Below, one piece after another: positions 22,013 through 33,084 of a stretch of 64,000 nucleotides of DNA. Origin of the DNA: Heterohyrax brucei. Taxonomy: Eukaryota; Chordata; Mammalia; Hyracoidea; Procaviidae. Each line of letters opens with the position of its first letter. Positions within the stretch are counted from its first letter, which is position 1. Position numbers and translations under genes: made by a program. The stretch is from NCBI GenBank assembly GCA_028571685.1, contig CM053140.1:148289701-148353700 (forward strand), given 5' to 3'. Under the pieces are notes generated by a model. It was not told the origin of the DNA and made no database searches. It worked only from the letters and a program-made list of their open reading frames with translations.

Positions 22013-22944
22013 TGGGAAGTTCGTGTATAAACACCTATTATTTTGATGTGAGCCACAGGATTGCTGCATACATAATACATATTCTCGAACTACAGATTTC
22101 TGAGGCGTTGAAAATAAAGAATTCGTGATCCTACATATTGACAGAAGAAAACCTCGTGCATCTGTAGCTTACGTATTACAAACCACTATGTCAGCAATAG
22201 ATTTTTCCATATTAAAGAATGGTCTTATAATGAACTATGTGGTACAAAATATTGCTACCTGTCTGTCTGTGTAATTCTCAGAGAGTTGACTTCCTTCTTT
22301 CCTAAGGCTGAAGATTTGAGTTGAGGTTTGGAAATTGTCTTCATTATGCTAGGATTTAACTGTTCTGTCTGTTATACAAAGAGGAAATAGACATTGCCAG
22401 GGATCAAGAAAACAATTTGGTCTTACTGTGCCAGTCCCGCAGAAGTCATCTGAAGTTGATCAAATTGTTCCTATAGGAAAGGAGACCTTTGATTTAAACA
22501 TTAAAAACAATACTAACATCTCTAGAGATTTGAATCCAATCAGCAAATTGTTTTAAAATAGAAAGCCTCATTTTTCTTGTTGGAATGATCTTTTTCCACC
22601 ATACATTGCCTCAAAATTTGAAGTGAGCTTAGATCAAAAGACTTGCAAAGCCAATGAATTGGTAGTAATTTTGATTTACTGGCCTGTAGTTCACCTGTAC
22701 AGAAACTGTGCATTTGCAAAAAGAACAGGCCTGGCTCTTTGCCACATTGCAAATGAAGCTGTTCTTCTCTTCTGCTTCCTGCAGCCTGCCTCTGCTTGTG
22801 CTAGAGTATTCCCTAAAACTTCTACTAATGGTACTGTTTCAGGCACTCTAACAAGGCAGGATTGGAATTACTTGGAGGCTAACCAGTGTTCCAAATATCA
22901 CACTGCATAAGCCAATACCTCCTAGTCAATCGATCATTTGTATA

Positions 22945-23510
22945 TTAGGGTTCTCCAGAGAAACGGAATCCACAGAAATCTCTCTCTCCCTCCAACCTGT
23001 TGCCATTGAGTCAATTCTGACTCATAGAAACCCCATAAAACAGAGTACAACTGATCTTTAGAATTTCCCAAGAGCACCTGGTAGATTCAAACTACTGACC
23101 TTTTGGTTAGCAGCTGTGGGACTTAACTACTATGCGACCAGGGTTTCTGTTCTCTCTCTTTAGATTTTTTTTTGTTTGTTTGTTTTGTTTTTTTAAAGAA
23201 TTTTCTGTCACAATTGTGGGGGCTGGCAAGTCAAAAACTCACAGGGCAATGAGCAAGCTATAAACTTCACCATGATTTCTGTAAGACAGATTTCTCTCTC
23301 TGGAAAATATGTTTTGTTCTGCTGTTAAATCTATCAACTAGTTGAAGAAGAATTACCTGCATCATCAAGGGTAATCTCCTTTCCTTAAAGTCAACTAATG
23401 GTAAACGTTAATCACATTTTAAAATACCTTCACAGCCACATTTAGGTTAGTATTTGACCAAACAAGAGGGCACCATTGCTGGCCAAATTGAAAAAGGAGG
23501 CTGGCTGACC
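22945..23510. mobile_element. Old mammalian interspersed repeat, split by a SINE
   Basis: The start 'attagggttctccagagaaa' and later 'ttgtgggggctggcaagtca' and 'gggcaccattgctggccaaa' resemble a widespread old placental repeat with this order. I do not recall its family name with certainty. A minus-strand SINE interrupts it at 22992-23147. Confidence 0.45.
22992..23147 (-). mobile_element. Afrotherian SINE (short type)
   Basis: Reversed tail 'ttgccattgagtcaattctg' at the left, then 'gacccc'-type middle, 'cacctggtagattcaaacta', 'ggttagcagctgtgggactt' and 'ccagggtttctg' at the right. CT-rich flanks on both sides ('tctctctc') may be its TSD. Confidence 0.9.
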
Positions 23511-23916
23511 CCACTTTACAGAGAATGCCAGACACTGTCTACAAGAACTATGTTAGCAGCAGCCTTAATAACTGAATAACTATAGCACATTCCCCTTATT
23601 AAAGAAGCAATGAAACCATCCATTTCAGCTATTCCAAATGTGTTCTGTTAACTATGTTGCCATGGGTTGAATTGTGTTCCCCCAAAAATGTATGTAGGCA
23701 TTTGGCTAGGGCATGATTTCTAGTATTGTATGATGTTTCTCCATGCTTTAAACCTTGCCTCTATGATGTTAATAAGGGAGGATGGGAGGCGGTTGTGTTA
23801 TGGGGCAGGACTCAATATGTAATATTGTTTTGTGCCTTGAGGCAAACGTTTGGGATATAAAGGAGAGGAAAACAAGGAGAGAGTTGGGGACCTCATACCC
23901 TCAGGAAAGAAAGCAG

Positions 23917-25465
23917 AGACTCCTAAATTCCCTGCCCTTGGGAACCTCTGTTATTATCTAGCCACAGTCGAGATTCCTGCCTCTCTTCCTAGCGCGATTA
24001 GTGCTCACAGCCTGTGATGGCGACCACTGAGGTGCTGAAAATTGGTAAAAAAAACTCTACGAGGGTAAAACAAAAGAAGTCTCTGAATTGTTAGACAGTC
24101 CAGGAAAAGTCCTCCTGCAATCCAAGGACCAGATTACTGCGGGAAGTGCAGCTAGAAGGAATCACCTGGAAGGCAAAGCTGCAATTTCACATAAGATTAT
24201 CAATTGTATTTTTGAGTTGTTACAGGAAGCAGGTATCAAAACTGCTTTCACCAGAAAAAGTGGAGAGACAGCTTTCATCACGCCCCAGTGTGAAATGATT
24301 CCAACTGAGTGGGTTTGTAGAAGAATAGCAACTGGTTCTTTTCTCAAAAGAAACCCTGGTGTCAAGGAAGGATGTAAGTTTTATCCACCTAAAGTGGAAA
24401 TGTTTTTCAAGGATGATGCCAGTAATGATCCACAGTGGTCTGAGGAACAGCTAATTGCTGCCAAGTTTTGCTTTGCTGGACTTGCTATTGGCCAGACTGA
24501 AGTGGATATCATGAGTCATGCCACTCACGCTATTTTTGAAATACTGGAGAATCCGACTTGACGGCACTTGGCTTTTTTTTGGGGAGAGAGCATGGTTGCC
24601 CCAGAACTGTACATTGGTTAATATGAAGATTGAATTTGGTGTTGATGTAACCACCAAAGAAATTGTTCTTGCTGATGTTATTGATAACGATTCCTGGAGA
24701 CTCTGGCCATCAGGAGATCGAAGCCAACAGAAAGACAAACAGTCATACCGTGACCTCAAAGAAGTAACTCCTAAAGGGCTACAGATGAGAAAGCAAAATT
24801 TTGAGTGGGTTGCAGAGAGTAGAGTTGCTTCTGAAATCAGGAAGTCAGTGCAGGGTTGTAGTACTGATGGGCTCAATCTTGATCATTGTGAAAAAATTAA
24901 GAAGGCCTGTGGAAATTTTGGCATTCCATGTGAACTTTGGGTAACATCTGCCCATAAGGGACCAGATGAAACTCTGAGAATTAAAGCTGAGTATGGAGGG
25001 GATGGTGTTCCTAATGTATTTGTAGCAGTAGCAGGTAGAAGCAATGGTTTGGGACCAGCAATGTCTGGTAACACTGTGTATCCAGTTATCAGCTGTCCTC
25101 CTCTCACCCCAGACTAGCGGCCTCAGGATGTGTGGTCTTCTCTATGACTACTCAGTGGTCTTGGCTGTTCGACTATACTTTCTCCAGAAGGATCAGCTCA
25201 GTTTGCTGCTCAGATATTTGGATTAAACAATCATTTGGTATGGGCCAAACTGTGAGCAAGCATATTAAATACATGGATTTCCTTGAAGTGGGCTGATAAG
25301 AAAATCAGAGAATGCAGTTTGTAAGATCTTGATTGTATTTTGTTTCTATGGAAAAAACTATAGATGCCTGGTTTAGTTGCAGAAAAAAAATCATGTAAAA
25401 TGAAAAGATTCTGTTACGAGAAAACAAGTAAAATGAGTAAAAAGTTTTGTAAAAAAAAAAAAAAA
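23917..25465 (+). pseudogene. PAICS: PAICS processed pseudogene
   Basis: Intronless retrocopy of PAICS, the bifunctional enzyme (about 425 residues) that carboxylates AIR and makes SAICAR in de novo purine synthesis. About 100 bp of 5' UTR precede the ATG at 24017 ([12 protein letters not shown]); two extra A bases near 24043-24050 shift the frame. The SAICAR-synthetase part reads openly over 24088-24561 ([50 protein letters not shown]). A 37-bp net insertion at 24551 shifts frame again. The next piece, to 25117, holds [20 protein letters not shown] and the carboxylase part ([31 protein letters not shown]). In-frame stops follow at 25115 (TAG) and 25253 (TGA, a likely CGA decay). The ancestral stop is at 25322. 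A poly(A) tract (25451-25465) and the exact 12-bp TSD GAAAGAAAGCAG (23905-23916, 25466-25477) mark L1-mediated retroposition. Confidence 0.97.
24551..24582 (+). mobile_element. 32-bp SINE-tail micro-insertion inside PAICS retrocopy
   Basis: 'atccgacttgacggcacttg' followed by 'gcttttttttgg' is the last bases of the SINE with its T-rich end. GGAGA flanks it at 24546-24550 and 24583-24587. PAICS similarity resumes at once ('catggttgccccagaactgt'). The net gain of 37 bp explains the +1 frame change between the two open pieces of the pseudogene. Confidence 0.8.
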
Positions 25466-26034
25466 GAAAGAAAGCAGTGCTGGTAGCTGAGTGCATCCTT
25501 TGGAAAGGACCAGGGTCCCTGCACCTTAGAAACTTCCAGCCCAGGGTAAGATTGACAAGGACCTTCTTCCAGAGCCAGCAGAGAAAGCCTCTGCTTGGAG
25601 CTGACACCCTGAATTTGAACTTTTAGCTTACTGGCCTGTGACAAATATAATTTCTCTTCTTAAAGCCATCTACTTATGGTATTTCTGTTGAAGCAGCACT
25701 AGCTAAGACACATGTGAACAGGTGTACCTGGTAAAGAGAAGGTTGGTGACGAAACGAGGTAGAGAAAACCTGGAATTCAAAGATAACGATTTCAGAGCAG
25801 ATCTCAACGACTCCCCCTTGTCTCTCTAACATTTATTTATTTTGCTAGAATTTATAATTTACTAAGTTGGTTTTCCTTTGGTTAAGAATTGAGAACTTTC
25901 TCAGGTTGTGGGAATTTCAGTGTTAAAACCAGGCAGTCTCTGACAAGCTGGAATGGCTGGCCTTCATAGCTAGTAGGGAGCTAAACACTCTTTGAAGTTT
26001 CCCTTCTTTCCCGCCAGCTTTCTATCAGGGCAGC

Positions 26035-26415
26035 TGTGGTAGCTCAGTGGAACAGAAAGAGCATGGCCTTCAGAACTGAAAAGCCATTACACAGCTAATT
26101 TATGACCAGGCAAGACAGTAAATATTATGGCCTTCAGTTCCTACATTTGGAAATTGAGAATAAAACCAGATACAGACTCTTGACAACCCTACCATGTGTA
26201 TAAGAATAGAATTATGTGTAAATCACCAAGTCTTCCTTCCATGTTGTCTCTGGCTGGGCTGGAAACATCCAATCTTTAGTTAGCAGCTGAGATTGTTAAC
26301 CATTTGTACCACCCAGGGACTTCAAAATGAGTATGATAAAGCTTATTTCATAGGATTAAACGAATTGATTCACAGTAAAGCTTGATTCAAGAAAGGGCTA
26401 AGTAAATGTTAGCAT
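26035..26415 (+). mobile_element. MIR SINE, interrupted
   Basis: MIR-like head at 26038-26085 ('tagctcagtggaacagaaag', 'agcatggccttcagaactga') and middle 'cagttcctacatttggaaat'. The 3' part is displaced to 26333-26415 ('tcataggattaaacgaattg', 'gggctaagtaaatgttagca'). The gap holds a minus-strand SINE remnant. Confidence 0.6.
26262..26328 (-). mobile_element. SINE head fragment
   Basis: 'tagttagcagctgagattgt' and 'taaccatttgtaccacccag' are the reversed tRNA-like head of the SINE. The tail side is too decayed to place. Confidence 0.5.
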
Positions 26416-26610
26416 TTTCTAATTTGCATGGAAGTTTTTGGTCCTTGAAGATTACATGACAGTACTTTTTGCAAAAAAACATGTAAATTCAAATTTTCAC
26501 TGTTAAATTGATTTCCACCAGTCCTTAAAAAGGGATAGGAAATAGAGTCTTACATTTATTTTACAGTCCTTGAATATACATGCGCTGTGTCTTATGAAGT
26601 GTGATTTTAC

Positions 26611-26780
26611 ATTGTTGTTGGGTGCTGTTGAGTGAGTATGACCCATAGCAATGCCATGTGACACAGTAGAACTGTCCCATAGGGTTTTCTCGGCTTCAGT
26701 CTTTACAGCAGCAGATTACCAGGTCCTTCTCCTCAAAGGCACTGGGTGGATGTGAATTTCCCATCTTTGGTTAGTAGGTA
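26611..26780 (-). mobile_element. Afrotherian SINE (type II)
   Basis: Left edge 'gttgttgggtgctgttgagt', then 'cccatagcaatgccatgtga', the type II middle 'tttacagcagcagattacca' with 'ggtccttctcctc', and head 'tttggttagtaggtaagc'. Confidence 0.8.
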
Positions 26781-26802
26781 AGCTTCTTGTATTACATTAA
26801 AT

Positions 26803-26990
26803 AACAACAAAAAACAAAAAAATCCCTGAAATTTGTTGACCATTGAGCTGAATCCAACTCATAGAAACCCTATAGGGCAGAAAAGAACTACCCCACAGTG
26901 TTTCTGTGGAGTGGTTACTGGATTTGAACTATCGAGCCTTTTGTTAGCAGCCTGAGCTGTTAACCACTGCACCACCAAGACTGCTATGTT
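26803..26990 (-). mobile_element. Afrotherian SINE (short type)
   Basis: Begins with an A-rich end ('aacaacaaaaaacaaaaaaa'), reversed tail 'gaccattgagctgaatccaa', 'aaccctatagggcagaaaag', 'ggatttgaactatcgagcct' and head 'taaccactgcaccacc'. Lies directly beside the type II copy. Confidence 0.92.
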
Positions 26991-27714
26991 ACTGTAGGTC
27001 ATGTTTTTTCTCTAATAAGACTGTCTGTATACCACAAAACACCCTTGATTCGGTCAGCTCAGGAAAATGTCAACTACTGCTTAATTTGCTGCACTGTTTT
27101 TCTGCTTTAGCTTGTAATTTTAGTCATCATGGTAGATCTGGAAACTCCAGTCTGACTCTTCATGAATTATAGAGCAGAATGGGGTTAGATATGGCACATT
27201 TCAGCAAAAGCATGTCATTTTATCTCACTTCCTTCCTTTCTGCCTTTTTAGGACTAGGGTAGCCTTTCTAAATCTGAAAATATAACACCTTTCTGTCCCG
27301 GAAAAGAGGAACACAGCTGCTCTGTGAGTCTTAGTGATATTTGAACACGTATTTATATCTCTCTGAACTTCTCTCCCACTCTTTTGTTGATCACGCTCTT
27401 CAAGGCACTTTTGCACATAATTAAAAATCTTAAACCAAAAGAGGGAATAAAGTTGGAGTCTGTGTAACTAAAAACACCAATGGAATTTGTCATTCTTTGG
27501 ACATTTCTTTTTTTATCGTCTCATTTATTGCTTAAAAAGTCAATAGAAATCTCACTGTTCTCCAAAAGTCAGAAATAGAAAATAAATTATTAAATTATAA
27601 TACTCTGGAGAAACATGTAACATGGGAAGCTAATGTGGGGAGCCGATCCATGATAACTCTCCATAGACTCCATCACCGTATGTTCAAATCGTCTACCTTC
27701 TTAACTTTCTCGTG

Positions 27715-28025
27715 TTCATCACTGCCTCTGTGCCTTTCACATGCTAATCTCCCATCCTGGAATGCCAATACTACACTCTTTAATTACTTGGCATATGTCT
27801 GCTCATTGACCAATAACCAGCTCAGATGACCTTCAGAATAAAGCTTTCTTCAGGTAACTCGGATGCTGTAATTTTCTGTTCACATCTTCACCTCCTCTAT
27901 TGACTGTGAACTTTAACTGTAGTCCTATTTGCATCTTATATCCCTAGCTACTACTTTAGATTCAGTTTGTGTATTTAACAGTGAAATGCAATTTTGTTGA
28001 AAGAATGAACAAATAGATGAAGGAC
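27715..28025 (+). mobile_element. L2 LINE 3' fragment
   Basis: L2-like order: 'cccatcctggaatgccaata', 'ccagctcagatgaccttcag', 'ttgactgtgaactttaactg', 'gcatcttatatccctagcta' and 'gttgaaagaatgaacaaata'. This is an ancient LINE fragment. The open frame at 27635-27829 lies partly in it and is not a gene. Confidence 0.65.
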
Positions 28026-28682
28026 TTGAGTTTTCTGTTTCGTTCTGCCATTTCACAGAAGTGATTTTTGTTTCTTGTCTGTGTTCACCAGAAACACAGC
28101 TGCAAGAGTGTAAGGACATTTAACAGCTTTGTTTGTCCATATCTAAGTAGCTTAGGCTTACCCTGGAATAGTGCCTGGCCCAAACAGTGAATAGTAAATT
28201 TAGATATTACAAAAAACATGGATTATTATTTTTGTGTGTGGGGGGGTGATAATTCTACAAACTGAGCAATATGTTTGTATTAAAATGGTAAAAAATTATT
28301 TCATACAAAATTGTAACTTTCCAGATGTTCATGTAATGGGGCTGAAAATATTTTCTTACTTGCCTTACTATATAGCTGAAAACCAACTTAATTTATCAAA
28401 AAAATCTTTTTTCACTTCCCAAATTCAGATGCTGAAGATTGACTGTATTAAAAAGAAAGGAAATCATGTTCTTGAGTTAATGGTCACTTGGGAAAACAGA
28501 TCATTTCTTTTCTATAATATTTGTCTTCTGTTCATAGCTGATCAATTTCTTTTGGGTGGCTTACTTTTCAAAATATAAAGTTCTTTCTGAGGTTCTGCGT
28601 TTCCATGTTATTGTAGTGTCTCAGAAATCGTAATTTTCCTAATCTCCAATCCTTGTGAAGTTCTTACACTTCTTCTGCATGT

Positions 28683-29250
28683 TGGGACTGGACCTAAAGT
28701 CATTTCTAAGTCGTAGCAACCCTAGGTACAACAGAATGAAATGCCGCCTGGTCCTGTGCCAACCTTGCAATCCTTGCTGCGTTTGAGCCCACTGTGGTAG
28801 CCGCCATTGCTTGTCAACCCATCTCTGTCAGTCCATCTCCTTGAAGGTCTTTTTCCTTTTGGCTGATTCTGTACTTTACCAAGCACGATGTCCTTCTCCA
28901 TGAGCTAGTCCCTCCTTATAACGTGTTCAAAGGACATGAAACAAAGTCTTGTCATCCTTGTTTCTAAGGAGAACTCTGGCTGCAGTCTTTCAAACAGATT
29001 TGTTTGTTCTTCTGGCTTCCTATGGTATATTTAATATTCTTTGCCAAAACTACAATTCGAAGGCATCAGTTCTTCAGTCTTCCTATTTCATCATCCAGCT
29101 TTCCCATGAATATAAGGCCATGGACTTGGGTCAGGTGTGCCTTAGTCCTCAAAGTGACATCTTTGCTTTTTAATGCTTTAAAGAGGTCTTTTGCCAAGAG
29201 ATTTGCCCAATGCAATACAGTGCTTGATGTGACACAAAACACATTTATAA
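28683..29250 (-). mobile_element. RTE/BovB-type LINE, 3' portion
   Basis: Reversed RTE end from about 28683 ('tcgtagcaaccctaggtaca') through 'accaagcacgatgtccttct', 'caaacagatttgtttgttct', 'cttgggtcaggtgtgcctta' and 'gacatctttgctttttaatg'. About 570 bp, 5' truncated. Confidence 0.92.
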
Positions 29251-29715
29251 TATACCTCAGTGTTATAACTTTGAAATAATGCAAATTGCCACAAATGAAA
29301 TATTAATCAAGAATTGCCTTCTTCCAAAGCTGTAGTTAGAATGAATTGTAAACTTTTCTTACATGTAGCCATGAGGCAGCATCAGTTTCCCATCTAAACA
29401 CAGTATACTCACCATATTTTGTCAGAATTTATCTTGAACTACAGGAGCCTTGAATTATGGAAGTTTTTAAGAGAATATTTTTCCCATGATATTCATGTTG
29501 TCCACACTGTCTCCATTTTGCGCTGTCGTCACATTCTACACCATCTTCCTTCTTCATGACACTACCAAAGCAATTCTGAATTCTGTATTATTAAATCTAA
29601 TAGATATTTTACATTGTTAAGTGCTCTCTCCTTCTTGAAACTCTATGTTTCTTTGGCTTCCTATTCCTCCTGCTTCTCTATTTTCTGTTGCCATTGGAAG
29701 CTCATCTTTGACTAA

Positions 29716-29806
29716 CCAAAAACCAAGAAAAAAAAAGAAAAATTGTTTCCATCGAGTTGACTCTGACTCACAGTTACCCTATAAGACAGAGTAAAACTGC
29801 TCCATA
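29716..29806 (-). mobile_element. 5'-truncated SINE
   Basis: Only the 3' half is present: A-rich end, 'ccatcgagttgactctgact' and 'ctataagacagagtaaaact'. The tRNA-like head is missing at the right edge. Confidence 0.85.
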
Positions 29807-29829
29807 ACTGCAGTTCTTCTAGGATCCGT

Positions 29830-30784
29830 CTTAGGCCTTCTTCTGTTTTCACACTAAATCTTTTCTAGGTCATCTCAAGTGTGCAGCTCCAGTTATCAAG
29901 TACAGGGAGAAGACGTGTGCTCAGCCTTCTTATACATGTTACATACACCTGATTTCACTGTATGGTATTAGATGAAAGATATAATAATAAAGAAAAAAGT
30001 GCAGTGTGCACACCAAAGGACAGATGTCACAAAAATAATTACTATGTCTATATACCCTAACTAAAGGTACATTGTTATAAGATTAGTTATGCTCTTCTAT
30101 GGTTAGAATATTGCTATTTATTTCTTTAGGTTAAACCATACATAATTTGTTATAAATTCTCAGAAGTTTCTTGGCAAGGGGTTTCGCTGTGTTCTTTCCC
30201 AGTAATCCATTGTTACCGTCTTCACATTTGCAAGGATTTTTGCATTTGTTACACTGCATGTTTAGTATTCACAACACTTTGATGCTGCATGGCTGGAGAA
30301 AAGGACTGTTTTACATTCTTACAAAGTGAGATGACTGTAGAAAATAGTTAAATTATTTCTATACTCTTGATGATTACAAAATTATATTTTAATTACATTC
30401 ACAAGGCTATTGGCATGTTATAAATTAATTTCTTTGAGATATTTTATTAACTTAAAAATAATTACTTCACAAAACTGTTTATTTGAGATAAAAGAGACAG
30501 TTGACCTCTGGTCATTTCCAGCTATTAAAGTAAATAATTGGTGGCAACATTTCTTAGACTATACAGAATTCTATCTTCAAGTTAAATATATATTTTATTA
30601 TAAACTAAGTACTAGTCTGGATAAAATCTTATGAGGAAATAGAGGAATAGAGGAAAATATAAAAATGTTAAATTATTTACTGTATGAAGACCATTTTTCT
30701 ACTGTTCTTTAAGTTACAGGTATACAACATAGAACTTTCTTCCAAGTATGTTTATATGTTTATATAGTTTTAGGATTTTTTAAA
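29830..30784. other. No recognised feature
   Basis: AT-rich, with no supportable gene. The short frame at 30410-30634 lacks domain-like content. Confidence 0.45.
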
Positions 30785-31965
30785 TTGCAGTATTTTAGAT
30801 GAAGGTTTACAAACTAAGCTTTTCATGAAACAATTAGTAAACGTATTGTTTTGTGACGTTCTTTACCAACTCCACAACATGTCAATACTCTCCCTTCTTG
30901 ACTTTGGGTTTCCTGTTACCAGCTTTCCTTTCTCTTCTTGCTTTCTGGTCCTTGCTTTCAGCTGATGTGCCCCTTTAGTCTTGTTTTGCTTTATGGGCCT
31001 GTCCAACCTTTGCCTGAGAGATAATCCTCAAAAGTGATTTAATTATTGAGGTAAAAGTGTGTCTGGGGGTCATATTGTTGGGGTTTCTCCAATCTCTGTC
31101 AGGTCAGTAAGTCTGGTCTTTTTTCTGTGAGTTAGAACTGTGTTCTACGGTTTTCTCCACCTCTGTCTAGAATCTTCTATTGTGATTCCCGTCAGAGCAG
31201 TTTGTGATTGTAGCTGGACACTATCTAGTTGTACTGAACTCAGTCTAGTGGAAGATATGGTAATTGTGGTCCCATAGTCCTTTGGACTAATCTCTCCCTT
31301 ATGTCTTTAGTTTGGTTTTATTTCCTCTCACTGGCAACAGGGTGAGTTCTGTGGAGTATCCTACATGACTAATCACAACCTTTCAAGACCCTTAGATGCT
31401 ACTTGCTAAAGTAGAATGTAGCACATTTTCTTTATATACTATGTAATGCCAACTGAACTAGATGATCACAGAGACCATGGTCTCCACATCTCTGTCCAGT
31501 AATTCAGTCTGCCAAGGAGTTTGGATACATCTATGGAGTTTCCATGGGCTTGCTTTGACAAGTTCTGCTGGATTCCCTAGTACAGCAGACTGTCTCACGC
31601 ATCACTAAAGTTACCACTAATCTATTGCCTATCTCTCCTTTCTCTCTTAACTGTTAAAAATTGTTTCTTTTTGTGCATAAACCTTTCCATGAGTTTCTTT
31701 AGTAGAGGTCTCATAGAATATCTGTCCTTTTGTGATTGACTTATTTTACTCAGCATAATACCTTCTAGATTCATCCATATTGTGAGATGTTTCCTGTATT
31801 CAGAATTGTTGTTTATCATTGTGTAGTACTCCATTGTGTGTACATATTATAGTTTGCTTATCCATTCATCTGTTGATAGACATCTATGTTGTTTCCATCT
31901 TTTTGCAAAGCCAGGGTTTATATTTACCATGTTCATGTTGGGCAATCATAGCCTTTTAGTGGTTT
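30785..31965 (-). mobile_element. L1 3' portion
   Basis: On the minus strand this is the end of ORF2 plus the 3' UTR. The ORF2 C-terminus is visible as MEYYTMINNNSEYRKHLTIW near 31834. The 3' end at about 30785 ('ttagatgaaggtttacaaac' on the plus strand) matches that of the L1 starting at 61635. It is 5' truncated near 31965. Confidence 0.88.
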
Positions 31966-32169
31966 AAAAAAAATCAACTTTAGATATTTCTCTACCTTTT
32001 TCTGTTGAAATTGATTTTACAGCCAGCAGCATTAATAATATCCTATAAAATTACACTGAGCTTGTTTCCTAAAAAGTAACAGCTTGGGAACACAGGTCTA
32101 GACTATAATTCAGCAGTATGATTTGGCTTTTGGTATAACATTTGTTAAAAAAGAAGTTTGGTCTACAGT

Positions 32170-32240
32170 TTATTTCATTCATTCATTCAAATACACAAAT
32201 ATTTAATGAGTGTTATTATGTGCTAGGAAAGTTCATCAGA
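32170..32240 (-). mobile_element. MIR/L2-type end fragment
   Basis: 'cattcattcattcaaataca' followed by 'atatttaatgagtgttatta' and 'tgtgctagg' is the reversed MIR/L2 terminus. It is too short to assign between the two. Confidence 0.5.
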
Positions 32241-32434
32241 GACACAAACAGCTTCTAAACTACAAGTTGATGATTCTAGCTCACCACAATTCAACCCATG
32301 ACACTGACAGCATTTGTTTTTTTTTGGCCTCAACTTTTACTAAAGCTACAGACTCCTGAAGGTTTGAGCTTTATGTAAATACCTCTTTTCTAACACATCA
32401 ACTTATTTCAGACTAAAAGTCTTCCTGTTTGTCC

Positions 32435-32525
32435 CACAAAAACAAAAGCAAAAGAATTCCAAACTCATTGCCCTCTAGTTGACTCCAGCTCATCGCTAAT
32501 CTATAGCAACCTTATAAATGGCCTG
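32435..32525 (-). mobile_element. 5'-truncated SINE
   Basis: A-rich end ('acaaaaacaaaagcaaaag'), reversed tail 'ccctctagttgactccagct' and 'tatagcaaccttataa'. No head is present. Confidence 0.7.
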
Positions 32526-33084
32526 AAAGTGAAACTTTATTTCACTGAGATCAGAAAGTCATCTTGGATTAGCCATGGTTTTAGATTAAGCTTACTGCTC
32601 TTATTTCTAGTTTCATCTTTACTTTGCCCCTGAGATTTCTCTTACTTTTCTATGACTTCATTTATAACCTAGAAAGGAAGTTTGTTGTACCTTATCAAGC
32701 ATTTCTAAACGTTCGTAGTGGGAGTTTAAAAACAAATCTTTTCTGTCATATATCTGAAAAGGAGAATTTTTCTTTATTCTTCAAAGATTGTGCTCTTTTA
32801 CTGGGTGGCTCATCCAGGGATTACTTGAATGATTTTAGGCAAGTTACTTCTCTGAGCCTTTAAAATATATCTATAAAGATAACAAATGTATGTATTCTAT
32901 ATGCAATTATAAAGACTGAATGGTATAACACAGACAATGTGTTTTGAACACTGCCAGACACAAAGTAAGTTGTCAGTAATAATTAGTTACTACTACTACT
33001 ACTATCTCTACTATTCCACCACTCATCTATCAGTTTGTCATACTGTGGTGGTTGAAGCACTACATCAAAAAATGTTGCAGCATA

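Larger units (their letters stand above)
23658..25710 (+). mobile_element. MaLR-type solo LTR, split by the PAICS retrocopy
   Basis: Begins 'tgccatgggttgaattgtgt' with 'cccccaaaaatgtatg' and ends 'gcagcactagctaagaca', matching the LTR at 51584-52084 along its length. Flanks tATGT (23653-23657) and cATGT (25711-25715) fit a 5-bp TSD. The LTR is interrupted after 23916 and resumes at 25466/25478. Joining the two halves restores alignment with the 51.6-kb LTR across the break ('aagaaagcag' then 'tgctggtagc'), showing that the retrocopy entered an existing LTR. Confidence 0.85.

Noticed and set aside
24088-25117. Two long plus-strand frames that look like a real enzyme
   Set aside because: They are pieces of the PAICS retrocopy, separated by a SINE-tail insertion and followed by in-frame stops. 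Not a functional gene.
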